Positions 40,436 through 49,255 of a stretch of 64,000 nucleotides of DNA are shown in pieces (the stretch's first letter is position 1; each line of letters opens with the position of its first letter). Under the pieces are notes generated by a model. The model worked only from the letters and a program-made list of their open reading frames with translations, was not told the DNA's origin and did not search any database. A program made the position numbers and the translations under genes. Source of the DNA: Izhakiella australiensis (GTDB lineage Bacteria; Pseudomonadota; Gammaproteobacteria; Enterobacterales; Enterobacteriaceae); assembly GCF_002006995.1 (NCBI RefSeq), contig NZ_MRUL01000009.1, positions 62,001-126,000 of the forward strand, given 5' to 3'.

Positions 40436-41030
40436 GGGAGTTTCTGTCTGCCGCCGCAAACCACTCCAGCGTTCCGCCGGCGCTGATAAAGCTTTTAATC
40501 GCTTTCATTTCATGGTGATGGCGGTAGTGGCTGTCCGCCAGATGCAGGCCGATAATTTCGCTTTGACGGCGGAGATAGTGGGCGATCACCTCGCCGCCTG
40601 GCTGAGACTGTTGCAGTTTAGCCTCGGTTTCCAGCACCTGCTGATGCTGGCGAATGCGCGCCGTTTCATCGTCGTTGAAAGCCGGCATCAGTACTAAAAA
40701 AGTCGGCATCAGCTGGATACCAACCACCAGCCGCTGGCGGGCATCCACGATGGTAGCAAACACGGGCTGGAAGCCATCATCATACTCATCACGCCGTTCA
40801 AAGCCCTGCTCGCCGGCAATGCGTGATATCCAGCGCTGGCTACGAAAAGCTTCAGCTACGCCGGCGATGGCATCATAAATGGCATTGGTGGCCAGTAAAC
40901 GAAAGGTCAGGGTTGGCAAACCCGGCGTGGTATCGCCGGTAATAATGGCAAAAAACCACTCCGCCTCATGCTCAATGTCTTGCGGCTGATGAGCAAAGCT
41001 TGAGCTTTGAGGTTCATTTGCCGGTTTCAT
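40428..41030 (-). CDS. Uncharacterised protein
   Basis: 200 residues, no signal peptide and no clear membrane helix; I do not recognise the family. The N-terminal half holds hydrophobic beta-like stretches (RLVVGIQLMPTFLVLMPAFN lies mid-protein). The C-terminal half is helical, and HYRHHHEMKAIKSFISAGG carries clustered histidines that could bind metal. Codon use resembles its neighbours. It overlaps the end of the LysR gene by 8 bp in convergent arrangement, and no operon partner is evident. Confidence 0.7.
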   Translation of the reverse strand: MKPANEPQSSSFAHQPQDIEHEAEWFFAIITGDTTPGLPTLTFRLLATNAIYDAIAGVAEAFRSQRWISRIAGEQGFERRDEYDDGFQPVFATIVDARQRLVVGIQLMPTFLVLMPAFNDDETARIRQHQQVLETEAKLQQSQPGGEVIAHYLRRQSEIIGLHLADSHYRHHHEMKAIKSFISAGGTLEWFAAADRNSLN

Positions 41031-41425
41031 TCAGGTGGCCCTGATATCATATTCTCTGCTAATCGTTGGGGTGAATCATTATATTTCATCATATTTTCAG
41101 CGCCCACAGAGATTATCACTCCTTGATTCCACCAGCTCATGCATGTTGTTACAGATGCGCAATATACTGCGAAATGCCACCAGCAACTACGCTTTTGTCA
41201 AGATTTACTTTATCAGAAAGCCCCCCGGTAAAACGCATGCTTTGCCGGTTTCATTGCGGGATAATTCACATACTGAAGAAAAATACTGGCGCCGCACCAC
41301 TCGTCAAAGCAACGCGGACAGAGGATAAAGATCGCTTTTCCCGCCCGGAACAGTGACGCTTAACGCCTCAGGGTGAGTAGCGTCTGAGACGCCATATGCA
41401 GGCAGCGCGGGCAGGCTGAAGGGCG
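41031..41425. other. Intergenic region between the uncharacterised gene and gntK
   Basis: 395 bp. A plus-strand frame of 97 codons (41035-41328) has no ribosome site or family pattern and is probably not a gene. A short hairpin GCGTC-TGA-GACGC (41380-41392) lies downstream of gntK. Nothing else was recognised. Confidence 0.5.
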
Positions 41426-41956
41426 TTAGCCGGCTCGGTTTTGAATGGTATGGATGGTATCAGCCACCACGGCTTCCAGCGTGTGTTTGATATCAACCAC
41501 CAGCACGTCGGGTTCGTCGCTGCCGGGTTCCTGTAAGGTTTCAAACTGGGTTACCAGCATCTGCGGCTTAAAAAAGTGGCCTTTACGCGCGCGCAGGCGG
41601 CTTTCAATCGTTTCAAAGTCGCCTTTCAGATAAATAAAAGAGAGATTCTGGTTCCCTTTGCGCAGTAAATCACGATAGCTCTTCTTCAGCGCGGAGCAGA
41701 CAATCAGCGAAACGCTGTGGGTGCGCTGCATGGCAAAAGCGGCATCGTTTAGCGCCTGCAGCCAGGGCTTGCGGTCGTCGTCGTTCAACGCATGGCCTTG
41801 TGACATTTTATCAATATTCGCGCGCGGGTGGAGAAAGTCACCGTCCAGAAAAGCGGCTTTCATTTGATAAGCCGCTTCACTGGCAACGGCTGATTTACCG
41901 CTCCCCGAAACCCCCATGAGGATAAAAACATGATTAGCACAAGCAGGTGTTGTCAT
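41426..41956 (-). CDS. gntK: Gluconokinase
   Basis: 176 residues with the P-loop GVSGSGKS near residue 15 and the GntK pattern AAFLDGDFLHPRANIDKMSQG. It phosphorylates gluconate to 6-phosphogluconate. In E. coli gntK is followed by gntU, a transporter; here no transporter is adjacent. A perfect GntR operator lies 24 bp before the start. It could act on gluconate made by Gcd, provided an importer is encoded elsewhere. Confidence 0.95.
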   Translation of the reverse strand: MTTPACANHVFILMGVSGSGKSAVASEAAYQMKAAFLDGDFLHPRANIDKMSQGHALNDDDRKPWLQALNDAAFAMQRTHSVSLIVCSALKKSYRDLLRKGNQNLSFIYLKGDFETIESRLRARKGHFFKPQMLVTQFETLQEPGSDEPDVLVVDIKHTLEAVVADTIHTIQNRAG

Positions 41957-41980
41957 AACGGCTCCGGAAAATCCATAGTA

Positions 41981-41996
41981 ATGTTATCGGTAACAT
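41981..41996. promoter_or_regulatory. GntR operator of gntK
   Basis: ATGTTA-TCGG-TAACAT is a perfect 6-bp palindrome identical in form to E. coli GntR operators. It lies between gntR and gntK, close to the gntK start. It implies gluconate-dependent derepression. Confidence 0.88.
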
Positions 41997-42118
41997 TGTC
42001 TGAATCGCGGCGTATTAAGGCAACAGACCAGCGCGGAAAAGCTCAAATTTGTGATGCTGGTCATAAAAAAGACGGCAGAAACGCCCGGATACTTCTTCGC
42101 CCCTCACTCAAAGGCGCC

Positions 42119-43114
42119 TCAGATGCTGCCGCCCTCTGAAAGAGTGAAACCAATGTCCACCGGCTGCTGCGCTACCGTCTCACCCTGAATACGCGCTAGC
42201 AGCATTCTGGCGGCTATGCTGCCCATTTCTTCGCGCGGGGTAATCACCGTTGCCAGGGGCGGGTTGACCACCCGGGAGATATCGTGCCCATGAAAACCGG
42301 CGATCGCCATCTGCTGCGGTACGCGTAGCCCCTGACGCTGACATTCAAACATCGCCCCCACCGCCAGGTCGTCATTGGTGCAAAACAGGCTATCCGTTTC
42401 AGGATAGCGCCTTTGCGCCTCGCGTAGCAGTGCCCCACCGGCGGAAAACGTTGAGGCTTCCGGCATCATCACGCTGCGCGGCTCGCGCCCTGCCTCGCGC
42501 ATCGCATTTTCATACCCCTGCTGCTTTTGCAGCGTGCGTTCGTCCATGCGCGCGCCAAGATAGACCGGATAACGGTAGCCTTTTTGCAAAATAGCCTGGG
42601 TCATCTGCCGGGCGGCCTCGTAATTATTAAAACCGACCGCCATATCCAGGCAGGGGGAAACACTGTCCATCATTTCCAGAACAGGAATACCGGCAGTTTC
42701 AATCATACGCAGACTGCCGGGCGTATGAGTGCGCTCGGTCAGAATCAGGCCGTCAATATTCCAGCCCAGCAGTGAGCGCATCTGCAGCTCTTCTTTTTCC
42801 GGGCTGTAGCCAAAGTGCGCCACCATGGTTTGGTAGCCCGCCGCATCGGTGATGCTTTCAATGCCGCGCAGCACCGCCGCAAACACCTGATTAGTAAAGG
42901 AAGGTAACAGCACGCCGATAGCGCGACTGGTGGAGTTAGACAGAATATCGGGCGCACGGTTGGGAATATACCCCAGCTCATCTAACGCAGCGGCAATACG
43001 CGTTTGCAGTGCAGCTGAAACCTGAGCCGGGTTGCGCAAATAGCGGCTGACCGTCATCTTAGTAACGCCGACCCGGTCGGCAACATCCTGTAAAACCGGT
43101 CTTTTCTTTTTCAT
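42119..43114 (-). CDS. gntR: Gluconate operon repressor GntR (LacI family)
   Basis: 331 residues, the length of E. coli GntR. N-terminal LacI helix-turn-helix (LQDVADRVGVTKMTVSRYLR) and a periplasmic-binding-like effector domain. GntR represses gluconate uptake and kinase genes and is released by gluconate. The operator in front of gntK, in the 162-bp gap, supports this. Confidence 0.95.
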   Translation of the reverse strand: MKKKRPVLQDVADRVGVTKMTVSRYLRNPAQVSAALQTRIAAALDELGYIPNRAPDILSNSTSRAIGVLLPSFTNQVFAAVLRGIESITDAAGYQTMVAHFGYSPEKEELQMRSLLGWNIDGLILTERTHTPGSLRMIETAGIPVLEMMDSVSPCLDMAVGFNNYEAARQMTQAILQKGYRYPVYLGARMDERTLQKQQGYENAMREAGREPRSVMMPEASTFSAGGALLREAQRRYPETDSLFCTNDDLAVGAMFECQRQGLRVPQQMAIAGFHGHDISRVVNPPLATVITPREEMGSIAARMLLARIQGETVAQQPVDIGFTLSEGGSI

Positions 43115-43232
43115 GATACAGCATCAGCCTGGATGAAAGAGTCTGATGCTGAGTGTACCAAATTTGCGGCACAGAGGGGATGGCGTTGCCGCTGGCAGCA
43201 CCAGGCGCAGTAACCTCCTGCGCCTGATAGGT

Positions 43233-43928
43233 TTATACCGCCGGAAGGTCGAACAGTAAGACTTCCGCCTCGGAGGAAGCATTGAGCGTCAGCTGAGCTT
43301 CATCCCAGATGGCCAGCGCGTCGCTGGTGCTGGCGGCCTGGCCGTTAACGCTGATATCGCCGTTTACCACCTGAAGCCAGTAGCGACGTTCGGGTTGTAA
43401 ACTCAGGGTTTCGCTGTCACTGGCCCTGAGCGCCCAGCGCGACAGCGTCATATCCTGGTATACCTTCAGCGAGCCATCACGGGCGTCCGGGGACAGCACC
43501 AGCTGGCTTCCCTGGCGCTGGTCAAAGCGACGCTGCTCATAGCGTGGCGTAATGCCGGTACTTTCCGGGATGATCCAGATCTGATACAGGTGCAGCGGCT
43601 GTTCATTGCTGGCATTGTATTCAGAATGCCGGACACCGCTGCCGGCGCTCATGATCTGAAACTCACCGGCCGGGATCTGCTCTTTGTTACCCATGCTGTC
43701 CTGATGCTCAACGGTGCCGGAGAGCACATAGGTCAGAATCTCCATATCTTTATGAGGATGGGTGCCAAATCCTTGGCCAGGGGCAATAACGTCTTCATTA
43801 ATGACCCGCAGCGCCGAGAACCCCATAAAATCAGGATCGTAATAGTTGGCAAAGGAGAATGTATGCCAGCTGTCGAGCCAGCCATGATTCGCATGACCAC
43901 GATCGTTTGCCCGTCGTAAATAAATCAT
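43233..43928 (-). CDS. yhhW: Pirin-family protein (quercetinase-type)
   Basis: 231 residues from the ATG at 43928 (MIYLRRAND), the length of E. coli YhhW. GGAGG lies 7 nt upstream of this ATG, but only 1 nt from the ATG two codons earlier. Two cupin domains; the metal ligands of the first are in GTHPHKDMEI and RHSEYN. E. coli YhhW shows quercetin 2,3-dioxygenase activity in vitro; its in vivo role is unclear. It follows gntR as in E. coli, but yhhX is missing between it and ryhB. Confidence 0.95.
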   Translation of the reverse strand: MIYLRRANDRGHANHGWLDSWHTFSFANYYDPDFMGFSALRVINEDVIAPGQGFGTHPHKDMEILTYVLSGTVEHQDSMGNKEQIPAGEFQIMSAGSGVRHSEYNASNEQPLHLYQIWIIPESTGITPRYEQRRFDQRQGSQLVLSPDARDGSLKVYQDMTLSRWALRASDSETLSLQPERRYWLQVVNGDISVNGQAASTSDALAIWDEAQLTLNASSEAEVLLFDLPAV

Positions 43929-44040
43929 CTTCATTCCTCCACACTATTTTCCTTTAGTGTGCAACGGCGGTGGACAACAAGATAGCGGAGAGAATTGACC
44001 CCTCTGTTCAAATTTACCGAAGAAGTTGCTTGCTGCGGAC

Positions 44041-44144
44041 AAAAAAAAGCCAGCACTGGGCTGGCTAAGAAACACTGGAAGCAATGTGAGCAATGTCATG
44101 CCACCAGGAGGTTCATCTGAGGTGTCAGGAGTCCCCTGAAGGCG
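44041..44144 (-). ncRNA. ryhB: RyhB iron-responsive small RNA
   Basis: The minus strand contains the conserved RyhB core, GACATTGCTCACATTGCTTC, continuing into a CAGT motif and a terminator (AGCCAGC-CCAGT-GCTGGCT, 44048-44066) with eight T. A Fur box covers the promoter. The minus-strand -35 TTTACA (44175-44180) and a TTATTA/TATTAT -10 place the start near 44144, giving about 104 nt, slightly longer than the 90 nt of E. coli; the 5' part differs. RyhB pairs through Hfq with mRNAs of iron-using proteins when iron is low. It lies between pirin and an acetyltransferase. Confidence 0.93.
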
Positions 44145-44146
44145 TG

Positions 44147-44165
44147 GATAATAATAACCATTATC
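44147..44165. promoter_or_regulatory. Fur box of ryhB
   Basis: GATAATAATAACCATTATC matches the 19-bp Fur consensus at most positions and overlaps the ryhB -10 region, so iron-loaded Fur would block transcription. Confidence 0.88.
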
Positions 44166-44325
44166 ATTCGCAGTTGTAAAGTATTTTCATTTACTTTTTT
44201 CCCGACAATCATCATAAAAGCCCATGATGTTTAAGAGGTTTTATCAACACCCACTGACATAAGTATGCTAAAAACGGCCCGGACGAAAGGCTATTTATCT
44301 CTCTCACCGACGGCAGTTTTCGCCG

Positions 44326-44880
44326 TTAGTCACGCGGCCGCCGGGAAAAATAATCCCGCCGCAGCAGGCCAAATAGCCAATCGTTATGCCAGGCATTGCG
44401 CAGCCGGTAGCTTTCCCGCAGTTCACCTTCGATAACAAAGCCCGTTTTCTCCAGCAGGCGCCGGCTGGGCAGGTTTCCGGCGGTCACGGTAGCACTGAGA
44501 CGCCTTATTCCGCCCCCGGTAAAAGCAAAGTCACAGACCGCCAGCAGCGACTCGCCGGCAAAACCCTTGCCCTGGGCTTCAGGCGCAAACAGAAAGCCCA
44601 CCTCGGCGCACTCAGTCTCCGATTGAACATAGCCGGTAACCCCCAGCGCTTTCCCGCTGTTCGCCTCACGCACAACCAGGCAGAGCCAGTGTTTGCTGCC
44701 GGGCGTCCACGGCGGTAGCCGCGACTCAAAACCGGCGCGAATTTCCGCCGCCGGCTTGATATCGGAAATGTAATACTGCACCTGCGATGACATAAGCAGG
44801 CTCTGATAGAAAGCCCAGTCGCGCTCCTCAATCTGCGTACAGATAAGCCGATCGGACGTAAGCTGTAACCTGCTGGACAC
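44326..44880 (-). CDS. RimJ/RimL-type GNAT N-acetyltransferase
   Basis: 184 residues. GNAT fold with motif A (VGFLFAPEAQGKGFAGESLL) and the C-terminal pattern NLPSRRLLEKTGFVIEGELR. The start follows the RimJ/RimL pattern (LTSDRLICTQIEERDW). Such enzymes acetylate protein N-termini, amino acids or antibiotics; the substrate cannot be told. In E. coli this spot next to ryhB holds yhhY, also a GNAT protein, but this one is longer and of another branch. Confidence 0.9.
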   Translation of the reverse strand: MSSRLQLTSDRLICTQIEERDWAFYQSLLMSSQVQYYISDIKPAAEIRAGFESRLPPWTPGSKHWLCLVVREANSGKALGVTGYVQSETECAEVGFLFAPEAQGKGFAGESLLAVCDFAFTGGGIRRLSATVTAGNLPSRRLLEKTGFVIEGELRESYRLRNAWHNDWLFGLLRRDYFSRRPRD

Positions 44881-45154
44881 GCGGTCCTCCTACAAAAATA
44901 ACGCCTGTGTCTATTTCATGACCTGCAGCGCGGCGTCACCTTTGATGACGGATGGAATCTTTACCACCAAAAACATGGCAACAGCGTCAGTCAGTGCCCC
45001 CCTATCTCCGGGGTAGAAAATGCGCCGCATCAGGTATTTTTCATACATCGACCTGGAGAGATCCCCGCTATTAATGGCATAGCGTCGGCGACCGCTTATG
45101 GTCCGAAAAAACCAACATAAGCGATTGAATCTAAATACTATAAACAAATTTATC
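44881..45154. other. Intergenic region between the acetyltransferase and the ggt hairpin
   Basis: About 270 bp. A minus-strand frame of 78 codons (44911-45147) is rich in Arg and hydrophobic residues but shows no ribosome site or known family. It could be a gene remnant. Nothing else was recognised. Confidence 0.4.
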
Positions 45155-45188
45155 CATAATCGCAGGAGCTTTCGCCCCTGCGATTATG
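45155..45188 (-). terminator. Hairpin downstream of ggt
   Basis: A 12-bp perfect stem, CATAATCGCAGG (45155-45166) and CCTGCGATTATG (45177-45188), lies 22 bp after the ggt stop. There is no long T run, so it may protect the 3' end as much as terminate. Confidence 0.65.
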
Positions 45189-45209
45189 TCGCCCGGTACA
45201 GGAGGTAAA

Positions 45210-46952
45210 CTAGTATCCTGCGGTCAAATCACCGGGCGTACGCGGATCGGAGGCGCCGTACAGCATACCGTTCGGCCCAATCATGATACTTTGCGTACTG
45301 CCCATCGCCGGCTGCACCTTCACATGCTGACCCCGTGATTCAAGGATCTTCAGGGTATCCGGGCTGAAGCCCTTCTCCACCCGCAGCTCATCCGGCAGCC
45401 ACTGCTGGTGAAAACGCGGCGCGTTGGTGGCTTCGGCAACGTTCATCCCGAAATCGATGCTGTTGACCACCATTTGCAGCACGGTAGTGATAATGCGGCT
45501 GCCGCCAGGGCTGCCGGTCACCAGCCAGGTTTTGCCATCTTTGACGACAATGGTCGGCGACATCGAAGAGAGCGGGCGTTTAAAGGGTCCGACGGCGTTG
45601 GCTTTACCACCGACCAGGCCATAAACGTTCGGTGTCCCCGGCTTAGCGGAAAAATCATCCATTTCATTGTTCAGCAAAATACCGCTGTCCGCCGCCACGA
45701 TGCCGCTACCGAAATTAGTATTGAGGGTGTAAGTCACTGAAACGGCATTACCTTGCTTATCCACCACCGAAAAATGCGTTGTCTGATTACTTTCATAAGG
45801 CGCCAGGTTACCGGGCTTAATTTCAGTCGACGGCCGCGCTTTAGCCAGATCGATTTTCTGCGCCAGCGACTTGGCGTAAGCCTTGCTGGTCAGTGCCCGC
45901 CAGGGCACGCTGACAAAATCGGGGTCGCCAAGATACTGAGAACGGTCGGCATAAGCGTATTTCTCGGCCTCAGCCGTTACCTGCATTGCATCCGCGCTGC
46001 CAAAGCCCATTTTCGCCAGATCGAAATTTTCGAGGATGTTCAGGATCTGCACGATATGGATCCCACCCGATGAGGGCGGCGGCATAGAGTAGACCTCGTA
46101 GCCGCGATAACGACCGGAAATCGGCTGGCGCTCAACCGCTTTATAGGCGACAAGGTCGGCTTTAGTAATAAAGCCGCCGTGCTGCGCCATCTCTTTGGCA
46201 ATCTGGTCGGCAATCCAGCCTTTATAGAAGGCATCCGGCCCCTGACGGGAAATCAGCTCAAGGCTATGCGCCAGGTTGGTTTGTACCAGCCGCTCACCTT
46301 TTTTCCACGGCGTGCCGTCAGCCTTAAAGAAAATAGCCTTGCTGTTTGGATGATTAACCAGCACTTCGCTGCCATAGGTTTTCAAATCGTCCGCCAGACC
46401 ATCATTAACGATAATCCCTTTGCGCGCCAACGTCAGCGCCGGCTGGATTAGCTTACTGAGCGGCAGGGTGCCATATTTCTTATTCGCCAACGCAAATCCC
46501 GCGACGGTGCCGGGGATTCCGGAGGCCAGATGAGAAGTTAGCGACTTCTTACTATCAGCATTACCCTTCTCGTCAAGGAACATATCGGCATAGGCCTTAT
46601 TTGGCGCCATTTCCCGAAAATCGATCGCCGTAGTATGGCCGCTGGCGGTGCGTAACATCATAAATCCGCCGCCGCCAAGGTTACCCGCCTGGGGATGCGT
46701 CACCGCCAGCGCAAAGCCGACGGCGACGGCGGCATCAACGGCATTACCACCCTGTTTTAATATCTCAACACCGACGTTGGTCGCCGTAGCATCAACCGAG
46801 GCCACCATACCGTGCTGTTCTTTAACCGGATGAAAAGTATCAGCATCGACGCCATAAGAAACCGGTGGCGGTGCCGCCATTGCCGGCCCCTGCCACCATA
46901 AAAAAAAGCCAACAAATATCCACGCCAGCCGGCGCTGCGGTTCTGCTCTCAT
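45210..46952 (-). CDS. ggt: Gamma-glutamyltranspeptidase precursor
   Basis: 580 residues, as in E. coli. The signal peptide (about 1-27) has a WIFVGFFLWW core and ends AMA. The autoprocessing nucleophile is Thr391 (NQTTHFSVVD), which splits the precursor into large and small subunits. The glutamate-binding segments LSSMSPTIV and GSPGGSRIITT are present. It hydrolyses periplasmic glutathione and gamma-glutamyl compounds. It is divergent from yhhA. Confidence 0.97.
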   Translation of the reverse strand: MRAEPQRRLAWIFVGFFLWWQGPAMAAPPPVSYGVDADTFHPVKEQHGMVASVDATATNVGVEILKQGGNAVDAAVAVGFALAVTHPQAGNLGGGGFMMLRTASGHTTAIDFREMAPNKAYADMFLDEKGNADSKKSLTSHLASGIPGTVAGFALANKKYGTLPLSKLIQPALTLARKGIIVNDGLADDLKTYGSEVLVNHPNSKAIFFKADGTPWKKGERLVQTNLAHSLELISRQGPDAFYKGWIADQIAKEMAQHGGFITKADLVAYKAVERQPISGRYRGYEVYSMPPPSSGGIHIVQILNILENFDLAKMGFGSADAMQVTAEAEKYAYADRSQYLGDPDFVSVPWRALTSKAYAKSLAQKIDLAKARPSTEIKPGNLAPYESNQTTHFSVVDKQGNAVSVTYTLNTNFGSGIVAADSGILLNNEMDDFSAKPGTPNVYGLVGGKANAVGPFKRPLSSMSPTIVVKDGKTWLVTGSPGGSRIITTVLQMVVNSIDFGMNVAEATNAPRFHQQWLPDELRVEKGFSPDTLKILESRGQHVKVQPAMGSTQSIMIGPNGMLYGASDPRTPGDLTAGY

Positions 46953-47149
46953 CTGATTTATTCCTTATGATAATAATGAAATACCCCGTCATTTTCTCCG
47001 CCGCTGTACCCCAAACGCAGCCGCAATTACCGGTTTAACTATGGAATAAACTGACAAAAAAGCGATCCTTAACGTAAATAAGGAGCCTTCCTGGAACAGA
47101 AATGAGCGTTATGTCTTACAATTGAGTGAAATCACAAGGAGGACTGCAT

Positions 47150-47440
47150 ATGAAATGGGTTATTTTTCTGGCGGCCGCGCTTCCCCTGGCCGCCATGGCT
47201 AACACGCTGAATAATACTAATCAGCCTGGGCAGAGCAACCAGCCTTTTAATCCCAGCACGCAGCGCATGCAGAATCAGATGCGTAATCAGCAGCAAAATC
47301 AACAGCTAAAGCTACAGCAGGACCAGCAGCAGCAAAGCCAGCAGATACAGCAGAAAATGCAGGAACAGCGTAATCAGGCGCAGCAGCGTCGCCTGAAAAC
47401 GCCGCAGGGGAACCAGACCGGTCCCCGCAGCAACTACTAA
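47150..47440 (+). CDS. yhhA: DUF2756 family exported Gln-rich protein YhhA
   Basis: 96 residues from the ATG at 47150, which has AAGGAGG 7 nt upstream. A signal peptide (about 1-18, ending AMA) is followed by a low-complexity chain very rich in Gln and Asn, including runs such as [15 protein letters not shown]. Function unknown. It is kept between ggt and ugpQ as in E. coli, and its stop overlaps the convergent ugpQ stop by 4 bp. Confidence 0.88.
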   Translation: MKWVIFLAAALPLAAMANTLNNTNQPGQSNQPFNPSTQRMQNQMRNQQQNQQLKLQQDQQQQSQQIQQKMQEQRNQAQQRRLKTPQGNQTGPRSNY

Positions 47441-48183
47441 GCGTTAAAATCCGGGCCAATCAGGTCGATGCGATCGGTACAGATGGCATCGACCCCCCAA
47501 TCTAACAAGGTTTTCGCCCGACGCGGATCGTTGACGGTATAAACCAGAATCCTCAACCCGGCCTGCTTCACTGCCGCCACGCGCTCCTGGGTGAGAATGC
47601 TGTGATTAAAGTGCAGTGACACGCACTGCAGCGCCTCGGCTTTCTCCTGCCAGTCATCAATCCACTCGTGCAGCAGATAGCCACGCGCCAGCTCCGGCGC
47701 CGCCTCTTTGGCAGCGACCAGCGCATCATATTCAAATGAGGAGAGCAGCGGCGGCGTCATTCCCTGCCACAGCGCCCTGGCGGCCAACGCAACGGCCCGT
47801 CCGGTTTCTTGCGCCAGTCCGGTCGTCGGTTTAATTTCGATATTGGCCATCATGTCATAGCCACGACAGCGGGCGGCAACCTGCTCCAGCAGCGGCAGAC
47901 GCTCGTTAGCAAAAGGGCGACCAAACCAGCTGCCGGCATCCAGCATAATCAATTTTTCCCACGACAGCTCCCCGGCAACGCCCCAGCCGTTGCTGGTGCG
48001 GTCGAGCGTATCGTCGTGCAGCAGGAATATTTCACCGTCGAGCGATAGCTTAGCGTCAAACTCGATCATTTTGTGCCCGAACTCAGCACCTTTGTCGATA
48101 GCCGCCAGAGTATTCTCCGGGGCCAGAGAACCGCCGCCACGATGAGCAACGATTGCCGGATAGGGCCAGGCATTCTGTCTCAT
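47437..48183 (-). CDS. ugpQ: Glycerophosphodiester phosphodiesterase UgpQ
   Basis: 248 residues (E. coli 247). GDPD family TIM barrel with the catalytic pair in [18 protein letters not shown] and [23 protein letters not shown]. It cleaves cytoplasmic glycerophosphodiesters delivered by UgpBAEC to glycerol-3-phosphate and alcohol. Its ATG follows the ugpC TAA directly (TAAATG). Confidence 0.96.
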   Translation of the reverse strand: MRQNAWPYPAIVAHRGGGSLAPENTLAAIDKGAEFGHKMIEFDAKLSLDGEIFLLHDDTLDRTSNGWGVAGELSWEKLIMLDAGSWFGRPFANERLPLLEQVAARCRGYDMMANIEIKPTTGLAQETGRAVALAARALWQGMTPPLLSSFEYDALVAAKEAAPELARGYLLHEWIDDWQEKAEALQCVSLHFNHSILTQERVAAVKQAGLRILVYTVNDPRRAKTLLDWGVDAICTDRIDLIGPDFNA

Positions 48184-49254
48184 TTATTCAATCCGCTGTC
48201 CGCTTTCAGTATCAAAGTAGTGTAGCGATTTGGCTGGCAAATGCAGCCACAACGTGCTGCCGGCCGTTGGCCGATCGGCATGAGGCAGTCGTACCACCAC
48301 ACTGCCATCCCCCCATTTTCCATGGGCAAGGTTATCCGCGCCAAGAATTTCCAGCGTATCAACCTTCAGCGGTATGGTTTCACGCGCGCCACTGCTGACG
48401 GCCAGATGCTCAGGACGCACGCCAAGGGTGATCTTACGCCCCGCCCAGGCGACTTTTGCTTCCGGCAGCGGCAGGGTAAAATCGCCGATATTCAATGTCA
48501 GGCCGTCGCTGCTTACTTCGCCTGCCAGCAGATTCATTGCTGGCGAGCCGATAAAGCCAGCGACGAAAAGGGTCGCCGGGCGCTCGTAAATCTCTACCGG
48601 GGTGCCCAGCTGTTCCAGTATCCCTTTATTCATGACCATTACCCGCTGAGCGAGCGTCATCGCCTCCACCTGATCGTGGGTGACGTAGATACTGGTGGTA
48701 CGCAGCCGACGATGCAGCTGCTGCAGCTCCAGGCGCATTTGCACCCTCAGGCGCGCATCAAGGTTAGACAGCGGTTCATCGAACAGGAACACCGCTGGCT
48801 CACGCACGATGGCGCGCCCCATCGCTACGCGCTGACGCTGGCCGCCGGAAAGCTCGCGCGGGCGCCTTTTCAGCAGCGCCTCAAGCTCCAGCGCCTTTGC
48901 CGCCTGCTGCACCTTTTCCGCGATTTGTACTTTGCTCATGCCGCGAATTTTCAGGCCATAGGCCATGTTCTCTTCCACCGTCATATGCGGATAGAGCGCA
49001 TAGTTCTGAAACACCATCGCAATACCGCGATCTTTCGGCTCCAGCTCGGTGACCTGGGCGTCATCAATATAAATATCGCCGGTGGTTACACGTTCCAGAC
49101 CGGCAACCATACGCAGTAACGTCGACTTGCCGCAGCCGGAAGGGCCAACCATCACCATAAATTCGCCGTGTTCGATGGTGACATCCAGCGGATGAATGAT
49201 TTGAAGCTTGCCATCGTAAGACTTGGTAACCGCCTGAAGTTTTACTACTGCCAT
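48184..49254 (-). CDS. ugpC: sn-glycerol-3-phosphate ABC transporter ATP-binding protein
   Basis: 356 residues from the ATG at 49254 (MAVVKLQAVTKSYDGK), as in E. coli. Walker A GPSGCGKST, signature LSGGQRQR, Walker B VFLFDEPLSNLD, then a MalK-type regulatory C-terminal domain. It drives import of glycerol-3-phosphate and glycerophosphodiesters through UgpAE. It starts 1 nt after the ugpE stop. Confidence 0.97.
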   Translation of the reverse strand: MAVVKLQAVTKSYDGKLQIIHPLDVTIEHGEFMVMVGPSGCGKSTLLRMVAGLERVTTGDIYIDDAQVTELEPKDRGIAMVFQNYALYPHMTVEENMAYGLKIRGMSKVQIAEKVQQAAKALELEALLKRRPRELSGGQRQRVAMGRAIVREPAVFLFDEPLSNLDARLRVQMRLELQQLHRRLRTTSIYVTHDQVEAMTLAQRVMVMNKGILEQLGTPVEIYERPATLFVAGFIGSPAMNLLAGEVSSDGLTLNIGDFTLPLPEAKVAWAGRKITLGVRPEHLAVSSGARETIPLKVDTLEILGADNLAHGKWGDGSVVVRLPHADRPTAGSTLWLHLPAKSLHYFDTESGQRIE

Positions 49255-49255
49255 G

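Noticed and set aside
41035-41328. 97-codon plus-strand frame upstream of gntK's 3' side
   Set aside because: No ribosome site, no family pattern, and irregular codon use.
44911-45147. 78-codon minus-strand frame upstream of the acetyltransferase
   Set aside because: Arg-rich with no known motif or convincing ribosome site; possibly a remnant, but not supportable as a gene.
46968-46986. Fur-box-like ATGATAATAATGAAATA before ggt
   Set aside because: Only one half of the Fur pattern fits; the second half is poor compared with the ryhB box.
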